Position numbers and translations under genes: made by a program | Shown here: piece after piece, positions 1-8,446 of the stretch | Numbering within the stretch: position 1 is the first letter of the stretch | Layout of the letters: each line of letters opens with the position of its first letter | Notes under the pieces: model-generated | What the model saw: the letters and a program-made list of their open reading frames with translations, nothing else | Databases searched by the model: none | What the model was told of the DNA's origin: nothing | DNA from: Aromatoleum aromaticum EbN1 | GTDB taxonomy: Bacteria > Pseudomonadota > Gammaproteobacteria > Burkholderiales > Rhodocyclaceae | Direction of reading: 5' to 3' | NCBI RefSeq assembly: GCF_000025965.1 | Contig: NC_006823.1 | Span: 143,356 to 207,355 of the forward strand | Length of the DNA: 64,000 nucleotides

Positions 1-383
1 ACGAGCGCGTGGCCCAGGCTGGCAATCAGATGCGTCTTGCCCACGCCTGGCGGGCCGAACAGCAGGATGTTGGCACCTTGCTCGAGCCAGCTGTCGCCCT
101 CGGCAAGCGCAGTGACGTGGGCTTTGGAGACCGTGGGCACGGCGGCGAAGTCGAACGCTGACAGCCGCTTGTCCGGCGGCAGGCCCGACTCGGCCCGATG
201 GCGATCGATACGGCGCCGCTCGCGCTCATTCATTTCGTGCTCGCACAGTGCCGCCAGAAACCGCTCGGCAGGCCAGCCCTCGCGGTTGGACTGCTCGGCC
301 AGGGCCGGCCACAGACGCTTGATGGTGGGCAAGCGCAGTTCGGTGAGCATCATCGGCAGCGTGACGGCCTCGACCGCGCTCAT
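1..383 (-). CDS. istB: IstB-like ATP-binding transposition helper, partial (C-terminus outside window)
   Basis: The reading frame begins with ATG at 383 and overlaps the istA stop by 4 nt (ATGA). The visible first ~127 residues contain the N-terminal IstB region and a Walker A motif GPPGVGKTHL, as in AAA+ IS21 helper ATPases that assemble with IstA to select the target. Walker B and the C-terminal half lie beyond the window edge, so integrity cannot be judged. Confidence 0.85.
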   Translation of the reverse strand, partial: MSAVEAVTLPMMLTELRLPTIKRLWPALAEQSNREGWPAERFLAALCEHEMNERERRRIDRHRAESGLPPDKRLSAFDFAAVPTVSKAHVTALAEGDSWLEQGANILLFGPPGVGKTHLIASLGHAL

Positions 384-1876
384 GCCGCCACCGCGAACAA
401 GTCGTCGTAGGCCGACAGCGGCGGCAACGACACGGTGACCACCGGCATCGGTGTCTCGCGCGGTGCGAAGCGCTCCGCCAGCGCGTCCAGATCGGGTACG
501 GCGTCCGCCTGCAGCACCTCGCCGAGCACCTGTGCCAGTTGCGCTTCACAGGCGCCGCGTGCGGCCAGATCGAGCAGACCGACCATGAGCTTGCACGCCT
601 GGCGCTCGGGCAGTTTCTCGACGAGCCGCTCCCAGGTCTGCCGGTACTCGGTGCGGGGGAACATCTCGTCGCGCAGCGCCCAGCGGGCGAAGGCGCCGGG
701 CTTGCGCTTGAGCGCGGGCAACAGGTGGCGGTAGTCGATCTGCTTGCCGCGTGGCTTGCCCGCCGGCACCGTCCCACGCACGCTCTCGAACACGGACACC
801 CCGCCGAGCCAGCCCTCCAGGCGCTCCGGGTAGAGCCGGAACTGGAGCCGGTGGCCGATCAGGCGCGAGGGCACGCTGTAGAGCACGCGCCGTATGCTGA
901 CCGTACCGAACTTGGTCACGCGCGCCTCGATCTCCTCGTACTCGCTGGTGCGGCGAACCGGCAGCGCCTTGAGCTGGCTGCGCTCCTCGGTCAGCGGTGT
1001 CTGGATGCGTCGGTTCAGCCGTGCAACGACATCGGCGACGACGCGTTGGTAGTCGGCGACCGTGGCAAAGTCGCGATGCCCGCGCAGCAGCAATGCCTGA
1101 TCGAGCGCGCCCTTGAGACTGCCCTGGCGCGATTCGATCGCGCCGTTCTCATGCGATTGCCCGAGATTGTTCCGCGTCGGACGCATGCCATAGTGCTGGC
1201 AAAGGTCTGCATAGCGGCGCGTGAGCGTTTCCGCTTCCGCCAAGTTATTGAAGGCGGCCGACAGGCTGTCGGTGCGGTGCTCCTCGGGCACGCCGCCCAA
1301 GGCCCACAGGGCGTTCTGCAGCCCCTGCGCCAGCGCGGCGAAGCTCTCGCCGCCGCACACGAGTTCGGCGTGGCGCCAGCCCGAGTAGGCGAGCGCGAAC
1401 TGGTACAGGCGATGCTCGAAACGCTCACCGGCGATCGAGACGTTCAATTCGTTGCACACCGTGAAGTCGGACAGTGCCAGCCGCCCGGGCGGATTGGACT
1501 GGGCGAAGAAGACCTCCTTCTCCTGGCCATGCTCGGCCCGCCACATGCGAATCCGCCGCTGCAGCGTGCGCAACACGCCATCACCGAACACATCACCGTG
1601 CCGACGCTGCAACTCCTCGAGCAGCGTACGGCCCTGCAACCCCGGCTCGCGCGCGAGCAGCGGCAGCAACTCCTCCTCCCACACTCCCGCCAGCGGGTCG
1701 GCACGTGTCCTCCAGGTCCTCGGCCCACCCTGAGACGGCAACCCGTCTGCCTGCTCGATGCGTCGCGCCGAGCGCACGCTGATGCCCATCCGGGCCGCTG
1801 CGATCTGCTGCGTCGCCTGCCTTCTTGCTTCCGTGTATTTGCGCACTTGTTGGTCCGTGATCTTCCTGCCGGGCAC
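380..1876 (-). CDS. istA: IS21-family transposase IstA
   Basis: A 498-residue protein with an N-terminal helix-turn-helix region (around residues 10-45, containing ISVRSARRIEQADG) followed by a DDE-type integrase core; the segment RTDSLSAAFNN and the downstream NLGQSHENGAIESRQGSLK match the second catalytic Asp and third catalytic Glu neighbourhoods of IstA proteins. The length is normal for the family. It is the upstream partner of istB with translational overlap. It appears intact, so the element could be active if istB is complete. Confidence 0.9.
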   Translation of the reverse strand: MPGRKITDQQVRKYTEARRQATQQIAAARMGISVRSARRIEQADGLPSQGGPRTWRTRADPLAGVWEEELLPLLAREPGLQGRTLLEELQRRHGDVFGDGVLRTLQRRIRMWRAEHGQEKEVFFAQSNPPGRLALSDFTVCNELNVSIAGERFEHRLYQFALAYSGWRHAELVCGGESFAALAQGLQNALWALGGVPEEHRTDSLSAAFNNLAEAETLTRRYADLCQHYGMRPTRNNLGQSHENGAIESRQGSLKGALDQALLLRGHRDFATVADYQRVVADVVARLNRRIQTPLTEERSQLKALPVRRTSEYEEIEARVTKFGTVSIRRVLYSVPSRLIGHRLQFRLYPERLEGWLGGVSVFESVRGTVPAGKPRGKQIDYRHLLPALKRKPGAFARWALRDEMFPRTEYRQTWERLVEKLPERQACKLMVGLLDLAARGACEAQLAQVLGEVLQADAVPDLDALAERFAPRETPMPVVTVSLPPLSAYDDLFAVAA

Positions 1877-1949
1877 TGAGCGCCTCCCAACGTCTGTCGT
1901 CAGAAGAGCACTCTATCCCTCGCTTCCGGACCTTCCCGGCTGCAGATCC

Positions 1950-2014
1950 AACCGGCCAAGATAGTTGTCGTCGACCGGCCAGGCTAATTGTCGCCGGCCA
2001 GGCACGGACTATTT
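1950..2014. repeat. Repeated CCGGCCA units at IS21 end
   Basis: Three imperfect copies starting at about 1951, 1974 and 1994: ACCGGCCAAGATAGTTGTCG, ACCGGCCAGGCTAATTGTCG and a diverged CCGGCCAGGCACGGACTATT copy. Multiple terminal repeats of this kind are known transposase-binding sites in IS21-family ends; assignment here is by position and pattern. Confidence 0.6.
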
Positions 2015-2115
2015 CGCCACCCCGGAAGAGCGGGATGCCGAAATGGCGGCGATTCGGCGCACCGGGACCGACTCATGGCCGGTCGATTTGGACTGCCCAG
2101 GAAAAGGGAGCCGCG

Positions 2116-2325
2116 ATGGCGATTGCTGAGGAGCTTCACATGCTTGATGACGGCACGGACGCTGAGCCGGTGTACCGGCTGCTGACGCCCGGCGATCTTA
2201 TCCAGGCGGGAGACGAGTTCCTTCAGGCCGACGCTGTCACCTGGCTCAAGGGGGCACCGATATCGGTTGGCATGCGCTACATGCGCGTAATGCTCCCCGG
2301 GCGCCGTCGTGTACCGTCCAGCTAG
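2116..2325 (+). CDS. Small hypothetical accessory protein
   Basis: Sixty-nine residues from ATG 2116, chosen over an upstream in-frame start because it follows a strong purine-rich ribosome site (AAAAGGGAG, 2103-2110). The central part (LTPGDLIQAGDEFLQADAVT) has the composition of short conserved plasmid and phage proteins of unknown role. It is the first of a run of small plus-strand genes that share an AGGAAAAGG leader. Function not recognised. Confidence 0.55.
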   Translation: MAIAEELHMLDDGTDAEPVYRLLTPGDLIQAGDEFLQADAVTWLKGAPISVGMRYMRVMLPGRRRVPSS

Positions 2326-2382
2326 CGACATCGGCACCATCTAGGAAAAGGGGTACGGCAAAATCACACGTTACGAGAGGAA

Positions 2383-2613
2383 ATGACAATGGCTAACGCC
2401 CGAGTCAAAGAGTACAAGGTGACCTACGAAGATGGAACCAGTTCTCTTCAGCCCTTTACGGAAGCGCAGGCGGCTGACTTAGGTACTGTTCTGGAAGCGG
2501 GGGGCCTCAACATTGACGCCGCCTTCCGCCTGGTGGAACGGTGGAATGCCCAAGCAAATTTGCAGCGGAATGAGATGCGGTATTCGATTCTGCTCAGCAG
2601 CCTGCAAGGCTAA
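2383..2613 (+). CDS. Small hypothetical protein
   Basis: Seventy-six residues, starting at ATG 2383 or the second ATG at 2389; GAGGAA lies just upstream. Acidic and probably a soluble alpha/beta protein (N-terminal VKEYKVTYEDGTSSLQPFT). No motif recognised. It belongs to the same small-gene run and its leader again carries AGGAAAAGG (2343-2351) though farther upstream. Confidence 0.55.
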   Translation: MTMANARVKEYKVTYEDGTSSLQPFTEAQAADLGTVLEAGGLNIDAAFRLVERWNAQANLQRNEMRYSILLSSLQG

Positions 2614-2721
2614 GTCGCACGTTACGATAACTCCACTTGAGTTGTCGAATATTCACTCACCCGAGGGGTTCAATCGCCCCTCCGGGCGAACTCCCTCTCC
2701 AGGCATTTAAGGAGATGAGAA

Positions 2722-3117
2722 ATGCGCATGGAAGGCACTTGTGACTTCTGCGGCAAAGAGGGCGACTGGAACGCGGGTCTGTTCGAGAAACAAGCGGACG
2801 TGAAGGCTCGCCCAAATGACTGGGCGGCGCTGTTCCCGAGCAACGTCGAGCAACTGCCTCCGGGATGCAATTTTTCGGCGGACAGCTTGAAGCATCACTC
2901 CGTTGAAACCGCGTGCGCGTGCCCGAGGTGCGTTCGCACACCGAATGCAAGGTTCGTACCGCGTAAGCGGAATTCGAACGTGCGAAATCACGAAGCCTGG
3001 AAGCAAATTTTCATCCGCGACCAATGGGCCTACGATGACCTTCGGCGCGAGTTCAAGCATGACTGCTATCGGGCGGAGGATAACGATACCGCGCAGGTTG
3101 CGTGCATCGGCGCTTAG
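2722..3117 (+). CDS. Cysteine-containing hypothetical protein
   Basis: A 131-residue protein starting ATG 2722 or 2728 after AAGGAGATGAG (2709-2719). It opens with a CxxC pair (TCDFCGKEGDW) and has a second Cys cluster (CACPRC) near residue 68, suggesting a zinc-binding fold. A C-terminal segment is rich in charged and aromatic residues. No family recognised; the paired cysteines are visible, the metal binding is inferred. Confidence 0.6.
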   Translation: MRMEGTCDFCGKEGDWNAGLFEKQADVKARPNDWAALFPSNVEQLPPGCNFSADSLKHHSVETACACPRCVRTPNARFVPRKRNSNVRNHEAWKQIFIRDQWAYDDLRREFKHDCYRAEDNDTAQVACIGA

Positions 3118-3135
3118 ACTGACCAGGAAAAGGCA

Positions 3136-3384
3136 ATGGCTACTCAGGCTGATGTGCTGCGCGAATTGGAAGCAATGCACGCATCTGGCATCAGGTCATT
3201 TCGCGCAAACACGCTCGCTGAGAGGTTGTGGCCAGATCAGCGCCGACAAAACACGAACGGCCAAGTTTTTCCGCTTGGGTCTGGTGTTGCTGGGCGTATG
3301 CTGCGCCGCTGCGCTGCAGTAATAGAGGTTCGGGAGTGCGAGTGGCAAATCATTCCTGAGCGGCTACCGAATAGCAACGACTGA
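3136..3384 (+). CDS. Small hypothetical protein
   Basis: Eighty-two residues starting at ATG 3136, a few bases after GACCAGGAAAAGGCA, the same leader motif as its neighbours. The segment FRANTLAERLWPDQRRQN followed by GSGVAGRMLRR looks like a small winged-helix-like plasmid or phage protein, but I cannot assign a function. Confidence 0.55.
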   Translation: MATQADVLRELEAMHASGIRSFRANTLAERLWPDQRRQNTNGQVFPLGSGVAGRMLRRCAAVIEVRECEWQIIPERLPNSND

Positions 3385-3403
3385 GCATCAAGGGAGAGGA
3401 ATC

Positions 3404-3610
3404 ATGCTAACCGCCGACATCATTGGACAAGACCTTGCCTATTGGGTCGCCCGAGCGAACACGCAGGGCACTCCTCAGGAGCACAACATCTTGCGGCGTC
3501 ACTATGGCGATGGCACCCCTACGCATGAGCCGTGCGATGAGGCGTCGATGCGTACATTCGTGGCCGCAAAGCGCGGCGACACGTTGCCGCCGCGTGCGGC
3601 GTGGCAGTAA
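3404..3610 (+). CDS. Small hypothetical protein
   Basis: Sixty-eight residues starting at ATG 3404 with GGGAGAGGAATC immediately upstream. Contains an ARANTQGTPQEHNILRRHYG stretch. No domain recognised. Directly after its stop the same frame continues without a start codon through another protein-like stretch (3611-3769). Confidence 0.5.
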   Translation: MLTADIIGQDLAYWVARANTQGTPQEHNILRRHYGDGTPTHEPCDEASMRTFVAAKRGDTLPPRAAWQ

Positions 3611-3769
3611 CCAGGAAAAGGCGCTCAAGCCGGATACATCAAGAGTGCTCAGGCCCTCGTTCGGCACGGCTTTGCGCGCTATTCAACCGAAACTGCCGCC
3701 TTGCTACGTACCCCACAAGGTCAGGCATATCTAAGCGAAGAGCACGCAACAAACCAACAACACAAGTGA
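3611..3769 (+). pseudogene. Start-less remnant of a small gene
   Basis: Right after the stop at 3608-3610 the same frame reads a protein-like sequence (for example GYIKSAQALVRHGFARYSTE, then RTPQGQAYLSEEH) to a stop at 3767-3769. The leader ACCAGGAAAAGGC at 3609-3621 matches that of the gene at 3136, but where that gene has AATG before its second codon, here the codons run on without any ATG, GTG or TTG. The simplest reading is a lost start codon by a small deletion; readthrough of the preceding stop is an alternative. Confidence 0.4.
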
Positions 3770-3874
3770 CCGCCAAACGCCGAAACCACAATTACCAGGG
3801 CTAATGAGAAACAACGCAGCACGTCAGGCGTAACGAGACCGCAAATCCGAGAAATCTTAGGTGGAGCTAAATCA

Positions 3875-4657
3875 GTGACAACGCTGCAAGACCTGAATAA
3901 GCATGGCGAATACTCAGCAAAGGCCCGAGAGCAAAATAGTAAGCTGAATTTGCCAACGCCGCGGTTCTACCCCGTAGCTTATTCGGGAACAATGGATCTG
4001 TATGGTTTCGAAGTCGCACTCCATTCGAAGAAGCCAAGCAGAACCATCACTACGGAACCCGAAGACACCGAACTTGAGCGGGAGCATGCTTCATTCATAG
4101 ATTTATCAACCGTAAGCATGCTCCGAAACAAACTTCGAAAAAGTAGCAACCCGAAGCGTTACCGTATCTTTATAGATGTTTCCCATCATACGATTACTCA
4201 TTCCGCCGGGGATTACATAATCGCGATGAGTGCCCTGGCAAGGGAGATTCTCAGAATCGTGATCAAGGTGGATGCAGAAGCCTGCAGCGCGAGCATTAAC
4301 GAGTTCGCACACTTCTGCAACAAGTGCAAAGATCGGGAGATCTTTGTGTGCGTTGATCGCGCAGAAGAGATCACCGAAGCTGCAATGGAGGAGATCTTCG
4401 AAAAGTTCTCGCCTAATATGATTCGCATTAGCGGATCCTCTACCCTCAAACCACCAATTGCACAAAGCACTGTTAAAAGGGTATGCGCAATACTGGAAAA
4501 CGCAAAAAAGCACGGCGCCACAGTGCTCGCCCACGGGATCGACAACACGCTACAGCGCAGGAATGCACAAGCACTCGGGGTACAGCTCATTCAGGGGCAA
4601 GCCGTAACTCGCCACATAAGTAACGGAACCGCAACAGTCCATACGGCAAATACCTGA
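3875..4657 (+). CDS. Degenerate EAL-domain-like protein, C-terminus replaced by IS insertion
   Basis: A 260-residue protein from GTG 3875 (GGTGGAG upstream). Its second half follows the outline of an EAL phosphodiesterase domain: a strand with RIFIDVSH, helix, VCVDRAEEITEAAMEEIF, and a final AKKHGATVLAHGIDN plus LGVQLIQGQAV, which correspond to the usual IAEGVE and QGY regions. The signature EAL and the metal-binding Asp-Asp-Phe residues are missing, so catalysis is unlikely; ligand binding or protein interaction is more probable. Composition is less GC-rich than neighbours. Its stop codon (4655-4657) lies inside the IS1380 terminal repeat; the original last 15 codons are on the far side of the IS at 6347-6395. 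Confidence 0.6.
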   Translation: MTTLQDLNKHGEYSAKAREQNSKLNLPTPRFYPVAYSGTMDLYGFEVALHSKKPSRTITTEPEDTELEREHASFIDLSTVSMLRNKLRKSSNPKRYRIFIDVSHHTITHSAGDYIIAMSALAREILRIVIKVDAEACSASINEFAHFCNKCKDREIFVCVDRAEEITEAAMEEIFEKFSPNMIRISGSSTLKPPIAQSTVKRVCAILENAKKHGATVLAHGIDNTLQRRNAQALGVQLIQGQAVTRHISNGTATVHTANT

Positions 4658-6346
4658 ATCCGTGTTGTCTTCAGCGCGTACCCGCTCCGCGAGCCCCAGC
4701 GCATGATTTTTCTGCTGCCTGACTCCCAATCTCAGCTCACCGCAGCCCCGAGCGCCGTCCTTTCACGGCCCGGAGCGCCGGTGAGCCGGGCTTCCGGCGG
4801 GGGCGCTACGTCATTTTCCTGCTCCCGCGCGGCCGTCGCCCTTCCGCCGCTGCGAAATAGCCTCGATTCGGAGAATTCAGTCGCCGGCTTCGCATCACGG
4901 CGAAGCCACCACACACAGCCGCGCCTGCACCGTGGTGAACACCTTCACATGCGCGGCGACGCCGCGCCCGAAGTCCAGCACCAGGCGGCGAGCGTGTTCG
5001 ACGAACTTCGCCGCCCGGTACATCACCTCCTGCAACACCGTCTTGATGCGCCGGCGCTTGGCCGGGTGGCGGATCGGCGAGAGCTCGCCGGTCAGCCCGA
5101 GCTGCCCGATCAGGCGCAGGCAGTTGTAGGCGAATGCGGCCAGGTGCACGACCGCGTCGTTGGTGTCGAACTTGCCCGAGGGCAGGCGCTCGAGGTCCAG
5201 GTCGGTCTTGATCTCGGAGTGGAACTGCTCGTGGGTGCCGTGGTGCTTGTAGAGCTCGATCACATCGGCCATCGGCACATCAAGGCTGGTCCACCAGCCT
5301 TCGATCTCGATCTCGGGGGCCAGCAGGTGCTGGCCCTTCTTGTCGATCGTGCGCTCGGTCACCCGCACCACCAGACGCAGCGTGCGCTTGGCCTTCTTCC
5401 AGGCGCGCTCCACCTGCAGATCGAGCAGTCCCACGCGCTTGCCCGCGCGGACCTCCTCGAAGACGCCGGCGGCCTCGGCGCGGGCGACCCAGGCGGCCTT
5501 GTCCTGACGGCGCGGATTCCACTTGGTGAGGTAATCGAACGAGCGCTCAAGACCGGCCCAGCGCTCGCGCTCGGCCGCCAGCGCGAACAACAGCCGGGCG
5601 CTGTCGAAGCCGCTGTCGGCGCGCCACAGCACCTTCGCGTCCGCGGCGCACACGCGCTCGAGACGCGGAAAGACCCGCTCGAAGAAATACTCCGTCTCCA
5701 GTGCCGAGTGGTGCGAACCCGCGCGCAGCTCCAGGCCGAGGTTCCAGCCCTCGTTGCCCAGGTACAGCGCGATCGGCGTGTAGCCGTCGACCCCCTGGTA
5801 GGTGCGGCTGACCGCCTCCTTCTTGGTGTCGGAGTTATCCATCACGAAGGTATCCATGTCGGCGCACACGTAGCCCTTGTGCGCCGTGATCGGCGCCTCG
5901 GTGCGCTCGAGCAGGCGCAGGCTCAGCTCGTCGGTCAGCTCGCGCAGCTCGGCCGCGCGGGCATCGAGCCGTTGGCGCATCCACACGCTGCCGGGCACCT
6001 TGGCGAGCCCGAGCGCTTCCTTGAAGAAGCGATCGCTGCGAAACGGCTCGATCGCCTCGAAGTCGCTCTTGCCCAGGCTCAGCAGCCCCACCATCGACTT
6101 GACCAGGTCCGAGGTGCGCATGCCCTGCGACACCGGCAGCCTCGGGTCGATCACCGCCTCGACCTGTGCCGCCTGGCAGCACTGCCCGATCAGTGCCAAG
6201 CCCGAGTAGGAGGTCAGGTTGAGCTTGGCGGATTGCTTGACTTCGAAGCGCGGCATGGTCGGTTGGGTGAATGAGTCGGATGCGTAATTGTACAATTACA
6301 TCAATGTGTTAGGCTGGATTTCCGGCTAAGCGAACACGGATTCAGG
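4653..6346 (-). mobile_element. Complete IS1380-family insertion sequence
   Basis: Bounded by perfect 14-bp inverted repeats, CCTGAATCCGTGTT at 4653-4666 and its complement at 6333-6346. The direct repeat AAATA flanks both sides (4648-4652 and 6347-6351), read as the target duplication. It contains one transposase gene on the minus strand. It sits in the last codons of the EAL-like gene and separates it from the acyltransferase gene at 6439. Confidence 0.92.
4895..6256 (-). CDS. IS1380-family transposase
   Basis: From ATG 6256 (MPRFEVKQSAK) the protein is 453 residues; a 13-codon longer start at 6295 is possible. The order of features is that of IS1380 DDE transposases: an N-terminal helical region, CADMDTFVMDNSDTKK around the first catalytic Asp, LWRADSGFDSARLL around the second, and HEQFHSEIKTDLDLERLP carrying the catalytic Glu. 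Full length for the family and no frameshift seen, so the element is probably functional. Confidence 0.9.
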   Translation of the reverse strand: MPRFEVKQSAKLNLTSYSGLALIGQCCQAAQVEAVIDPRLPVSQGMRTSDLVKSMVGLLSLGKSDFEAIEPFRSDRFFKEALGLAKVPGSVWMRQRLDARAAELRELTDELSLRLLERTEAPITAHKGYVCADMDTFVMDNSDTKKEAVSRTYQGVDGYTPIALYLGNEGWNLGLELRAGSHHSALETEYFFERVFPRLERVCAADAKVLWRADSGFDSARLLFALAAERERWAGLERSFDYLTKWNPRRQDKAAWVARAEAAGVFEEVRAGKRVGLLDLQVERAWKKAKRTLRLVVRVTERTIDKKGQHLLAPEIEIEGWWTSLDVPMADVIELYKHHGTHEQFHSEIKTDLDLERLPSGKFDTNDAVVHLAAFAYNCLRLIGQLGLTGELSPIRHPAKRRRIKTVLQEVMYRAAKFVEHARRLVLDFGRGVAAHVKVFTTVQARLCVVASP

Positions 6347-6395
6347 AAATAGCACTGTTCGTAGTTCGGAATCCAGATTCGCTGCGAGTACTTGA
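6347..6395 (+). pseudogene. Severed 3' end of the EAL-like gene
   Basis: Removing the IS and one copy of AAATA joins codons ACG GCA AAT to AGC ACT GTT and continues to a TGA at 6393-6395, giving a C-terminus ending NSTVRSSESRFAAST. This places the original stop 43 nt before the next gene, so the EAL-like and acyltransferase genes were adjacent and co-oriented before insertion. Confidence 0.7.
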
Positions 6396-6438
6396 CAGGC
6401 GCGGCGAGTCACCGTAACGCACATTCAAAGGAGGAGTC

Positions 6439-7176
6439 ATGGACACACTCGAAGCGCAACCTACCTCTGCTAGCGATTTCTTGACACACTTCGGCCTCAA
6501 ACTGGCCAACACCGCGGAACTCCTAGAGTCCGCATACAAGATCCGCCATCGAGTCTACTGCGAGGATCTTGGATTCGAGAAGCCGGCAACCGAGCCACTC
6601 GAATACAACGCCGCCGACGCTCACAGCGTCCATGTGCTCTTGCATCTGAATGATGCTGAGAAAACACCCATTGGCTGCGTTCGAGTGGTCTGGCTGAATG
6701 AGCAACGTGGCTATTCCACATTGCCTCTCGAGACAGTGTGCGGCCAACTCGATCTCCCCCCAGAACGGCCTCGTTCGGCGATCGGAGAAGCATCCCGTTT
6801 AGCGATTGTGCGCGAATACCGCCGTCGCAAAGGGGATCTCGGCCGATCGGAAAGTGACACCCCAACAACCGAAAGCCGTGCGGAGCGCAACTTCCTACTC
6901 CCTACTGCTCTAATGCTCGGAGGGTTAGCGTGCGCCCATCACATGCAGATCTCACATCTTTATCTGCTTGTGGAAAAGCGAATGGCCATTCATTTGCGTA
7001 AAATTTCCGTCATTCGGCAGGTCGGCGAAACAGTCACTTTTAACGGAGCGCGAACTCCGTATGAGCTCGATGTGCAGAGGACGATCATGGGTCTACCGTT
7101 CTCGTTCTTGCCGCTGTGGTCCAACGCAAGCAATGCCACTGCCGCTCTAAGGAATCGTGCAGTCGTCGCACCGTAG
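6439..7176 (+). CDS. PEP-CTERM/exosortase-type acyltransferase (GNAT, LuxI-like fold)
   Basis: A 245-residue protein starting at ATG 6439 behind AAAGGAGGAG. The N-terminal part SAYKIRHRVYCEDLGFEKP, followed by PIGCVRVVWL and later IGEASRLAIVREYRRR, matches acyltransferases found with exosortase (PEP-CTERM) loci, which share the LuxI autoinducer-synthase/GNAT fold. The natural acyl donor and acceptor are unknown for this group. No exosortase or PEP-CTERM gene is in the window. Before the IS1380 insertion it lay directly downstream of the EAL-like gene, perhaps in one operon. Confidence 0.75.
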   Translation: MDTLEAQPTSASDFLTHFGLKLANTAELLESAYKIRHRVYCEDLGFEKPATEPLEYNAADAHSVHVLLHLNDAEKTPIGCVRVVWLNEQRGYSTLPLETVCGQLDLPPERPRSAIGEASRLAIVREYRRRKGDLGRSESDTPTTESRAERNFLLPTALMLGGLACAHHMQISHLYLLVEKRMAIHLRKISVIRQVGETVTFNGARTPYELDVQRTIMGLPFSFLPLWSNASNATAALRNRAVVAP

Positions 7177-7230
7177 CACGTGCTCGAGCGCTCGAAAGCC
7201 GGCAGAACCGACGGCGCGGCAACACATTAG

Positions 7231-8387
7231 AGGGCGCCTCGAAAAACCTCGTCCCGCCCACTCTTGGTAAAATTACAGCGTCCTGAATCCTGCTGTTGCC
7301 TGCACCGATGAAACCGCGTAGCGCTATCAAGACTGACCTGTTCGCTGACGAACACCACCGCAAGAAGCTCGACTCGCTGGGCGACCCGCTGGCCGACATC
7401 GAGTTGCACATCGACTTTGCGGCGCTGGCCGCCGAGGTCGATCGGGTCGCACCGCGCACGGTCAGCGCGCAAGGCGGCCGTCCGCCTTACCCGACGGAGA
7501 CGATGGTTCGGATCCTGGTGCTCAAGCGCCTGTACAACCTGTCGGACGAGCAGATGGAGTACCAGCTGCTCGACCGCATGAGCTACAAACGCTTCTGCGG
7601 GCTCGCGAACGCAGCCAATATTCCGGACCGCACCACGGTGTGGACCTTCGAGAACCGGATCGGTGAGCTTGGCGCGAAGGCGCTCTTCGAGGGCGTCTCG
7701 GCGCAGCTGCTCAAACGGGGCTTCATCGCGCGTGGCGGGCAGATCATCGACGCCACCTTGGTGCCTGCCCCCAAGCAGCACAACAGCCGAGGGGAGAAGG
7801 CGCTGATCGACCAAGGCGCGATGCCTGCCGACTGGAAGCCGGCCAAGCGCCGGCAGAAGGACACCGACGCCACCTGGACGAAGAAACACGGCAAGAGCCA
7901 CTTCGGCTACAAGCTGTCGATCAACGTCGACAAGAAGTACAAATTCATCCGCACGCTCGAGACCGACACGGCCAGCACGCACGACAGCCAGCACTTCGAC
8001 AACGTCTTCGACACGAGCAACACGAGCCGCGACGTCTATGCCGATCGCGGCTATCCGTCCGAGGAGCGGGCGGCCTGGTTGAAGGCGAACGGCTTTCGGA
8101 ATCAAATCCAGCGCAAGGGACAACGCAACAAGCCGCTGTCCGAATGCCAGCAGCGGCGGAACACGCGCATCGCGCGGACGCGAGCGCGGGTGGAACACCC
8201 GTTCGCGGCCATCGCGCAAATGGGCGGCAAGTTGATCCGAACCATCGGCCAGGCGCGGGCGAGCTTCGCGATGACGATGATGGCAGCCTGCTACAACCTG
8301 AAGCGGCTGACGTATTTCCAGAAGGCCGGAATCGTGGCCTTCTGACGCCCGAAATGGGCCGAATCGCCGCTGCCCGAGGCGATTCTG
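7231..8387 (+). mobile_element. IS5-family insertion sequence
   Basis: Flanked by TTAG at 7227-7230 and 8388-8391 (TTA or TTAG as target duplication, typical of this family). The ends share an inverted CGCCTCG (7236-7242 and 8375-8381) within imperfect terminal repeats. One intact transposase gene inside. Exact ends are approximate to one or two bases because the repeats are imperfect. Confidence 0.8.
7308..8345 (+). CDS. IS5-family transposase
   Basis: From ATG 7308 (MKPRSAIKTDLFADE) 345 residues. It has the N-terminal DUF772-like region (ETMVRILVLKRLYNLSDEQM), then GGQIIDATLVPAPKQ (first catalytic Asp), DVYADRGYPSEE (second) and RARVEHPFAAIAQMGG (Glu), as in IS5 DDE transposases. Length is normal and no frameshift is seen. 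Confidence 0.92.
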   Translation: MKPRSAIKTDLFADEHHRKKLDSLGDPLADIELHIDFAALAAEVDRVAPRTVSAQGGRPPYPTETMVRILVLKRLYNLSDEQMEYQLLDRMSYKRFCGLANAANIPDRTTVWTFENRIGELGAKALFEGVSAQLLKRGFIARGGQIIDATLVPAPKQHNSRGEKALIDQGAMPADWKPAKRRQKDTDATWTKKHGKSHFGYKLSINVDKKYKFIRTLETDTASTHDSQHFDNVFDTSNTSRDVYADRGYPSEERAAWLKANGFRNQIQRKGQRNKPLSECQQRRNTRIARTRARVEHPFAAIAQMGGKLIRTIGQARASFAMTMMAACYNLKRLTYFQKAGIVAF

Positions 8388-8446
8388 TTAGTTACAACGG
8401 TCTTCGCAAAAATTGGCGGCAAAGGCTACGTATCCTACATCGCTGC

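Larger units (their letters stand above)
1..2015 (-). mobile_element. IS21-family insertion sequence, partial
   Basis: An istA-istB pair in the order and with the 4-nt overlap usual for IS21-family elements, read on the minus strand. The istB side runs off the left edge. The istA side ends in a stretch (about 1950-2014) with repeated CCGGCCA units, like the multiple terminal repeats to which IS21 transposases bind. The exact outer boundary is not determined because only one end is in the window. Confidence 0.8.

Noticed and set aside
539..1879. Long plus-strand open frame opposite istA
   Set aside because: Shadow of istA; no domain and low-complexity composition.
4703..6274. Long plus-strand open frame opposite the IS1380 transposase
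   Set aside because: It mirrors the transposase codons in high-GC DNA and has no protein family features.
7227..8219. Minus-strand open frame across the IS5 element
   Set aside because: Shadow of the IS5 transposase.
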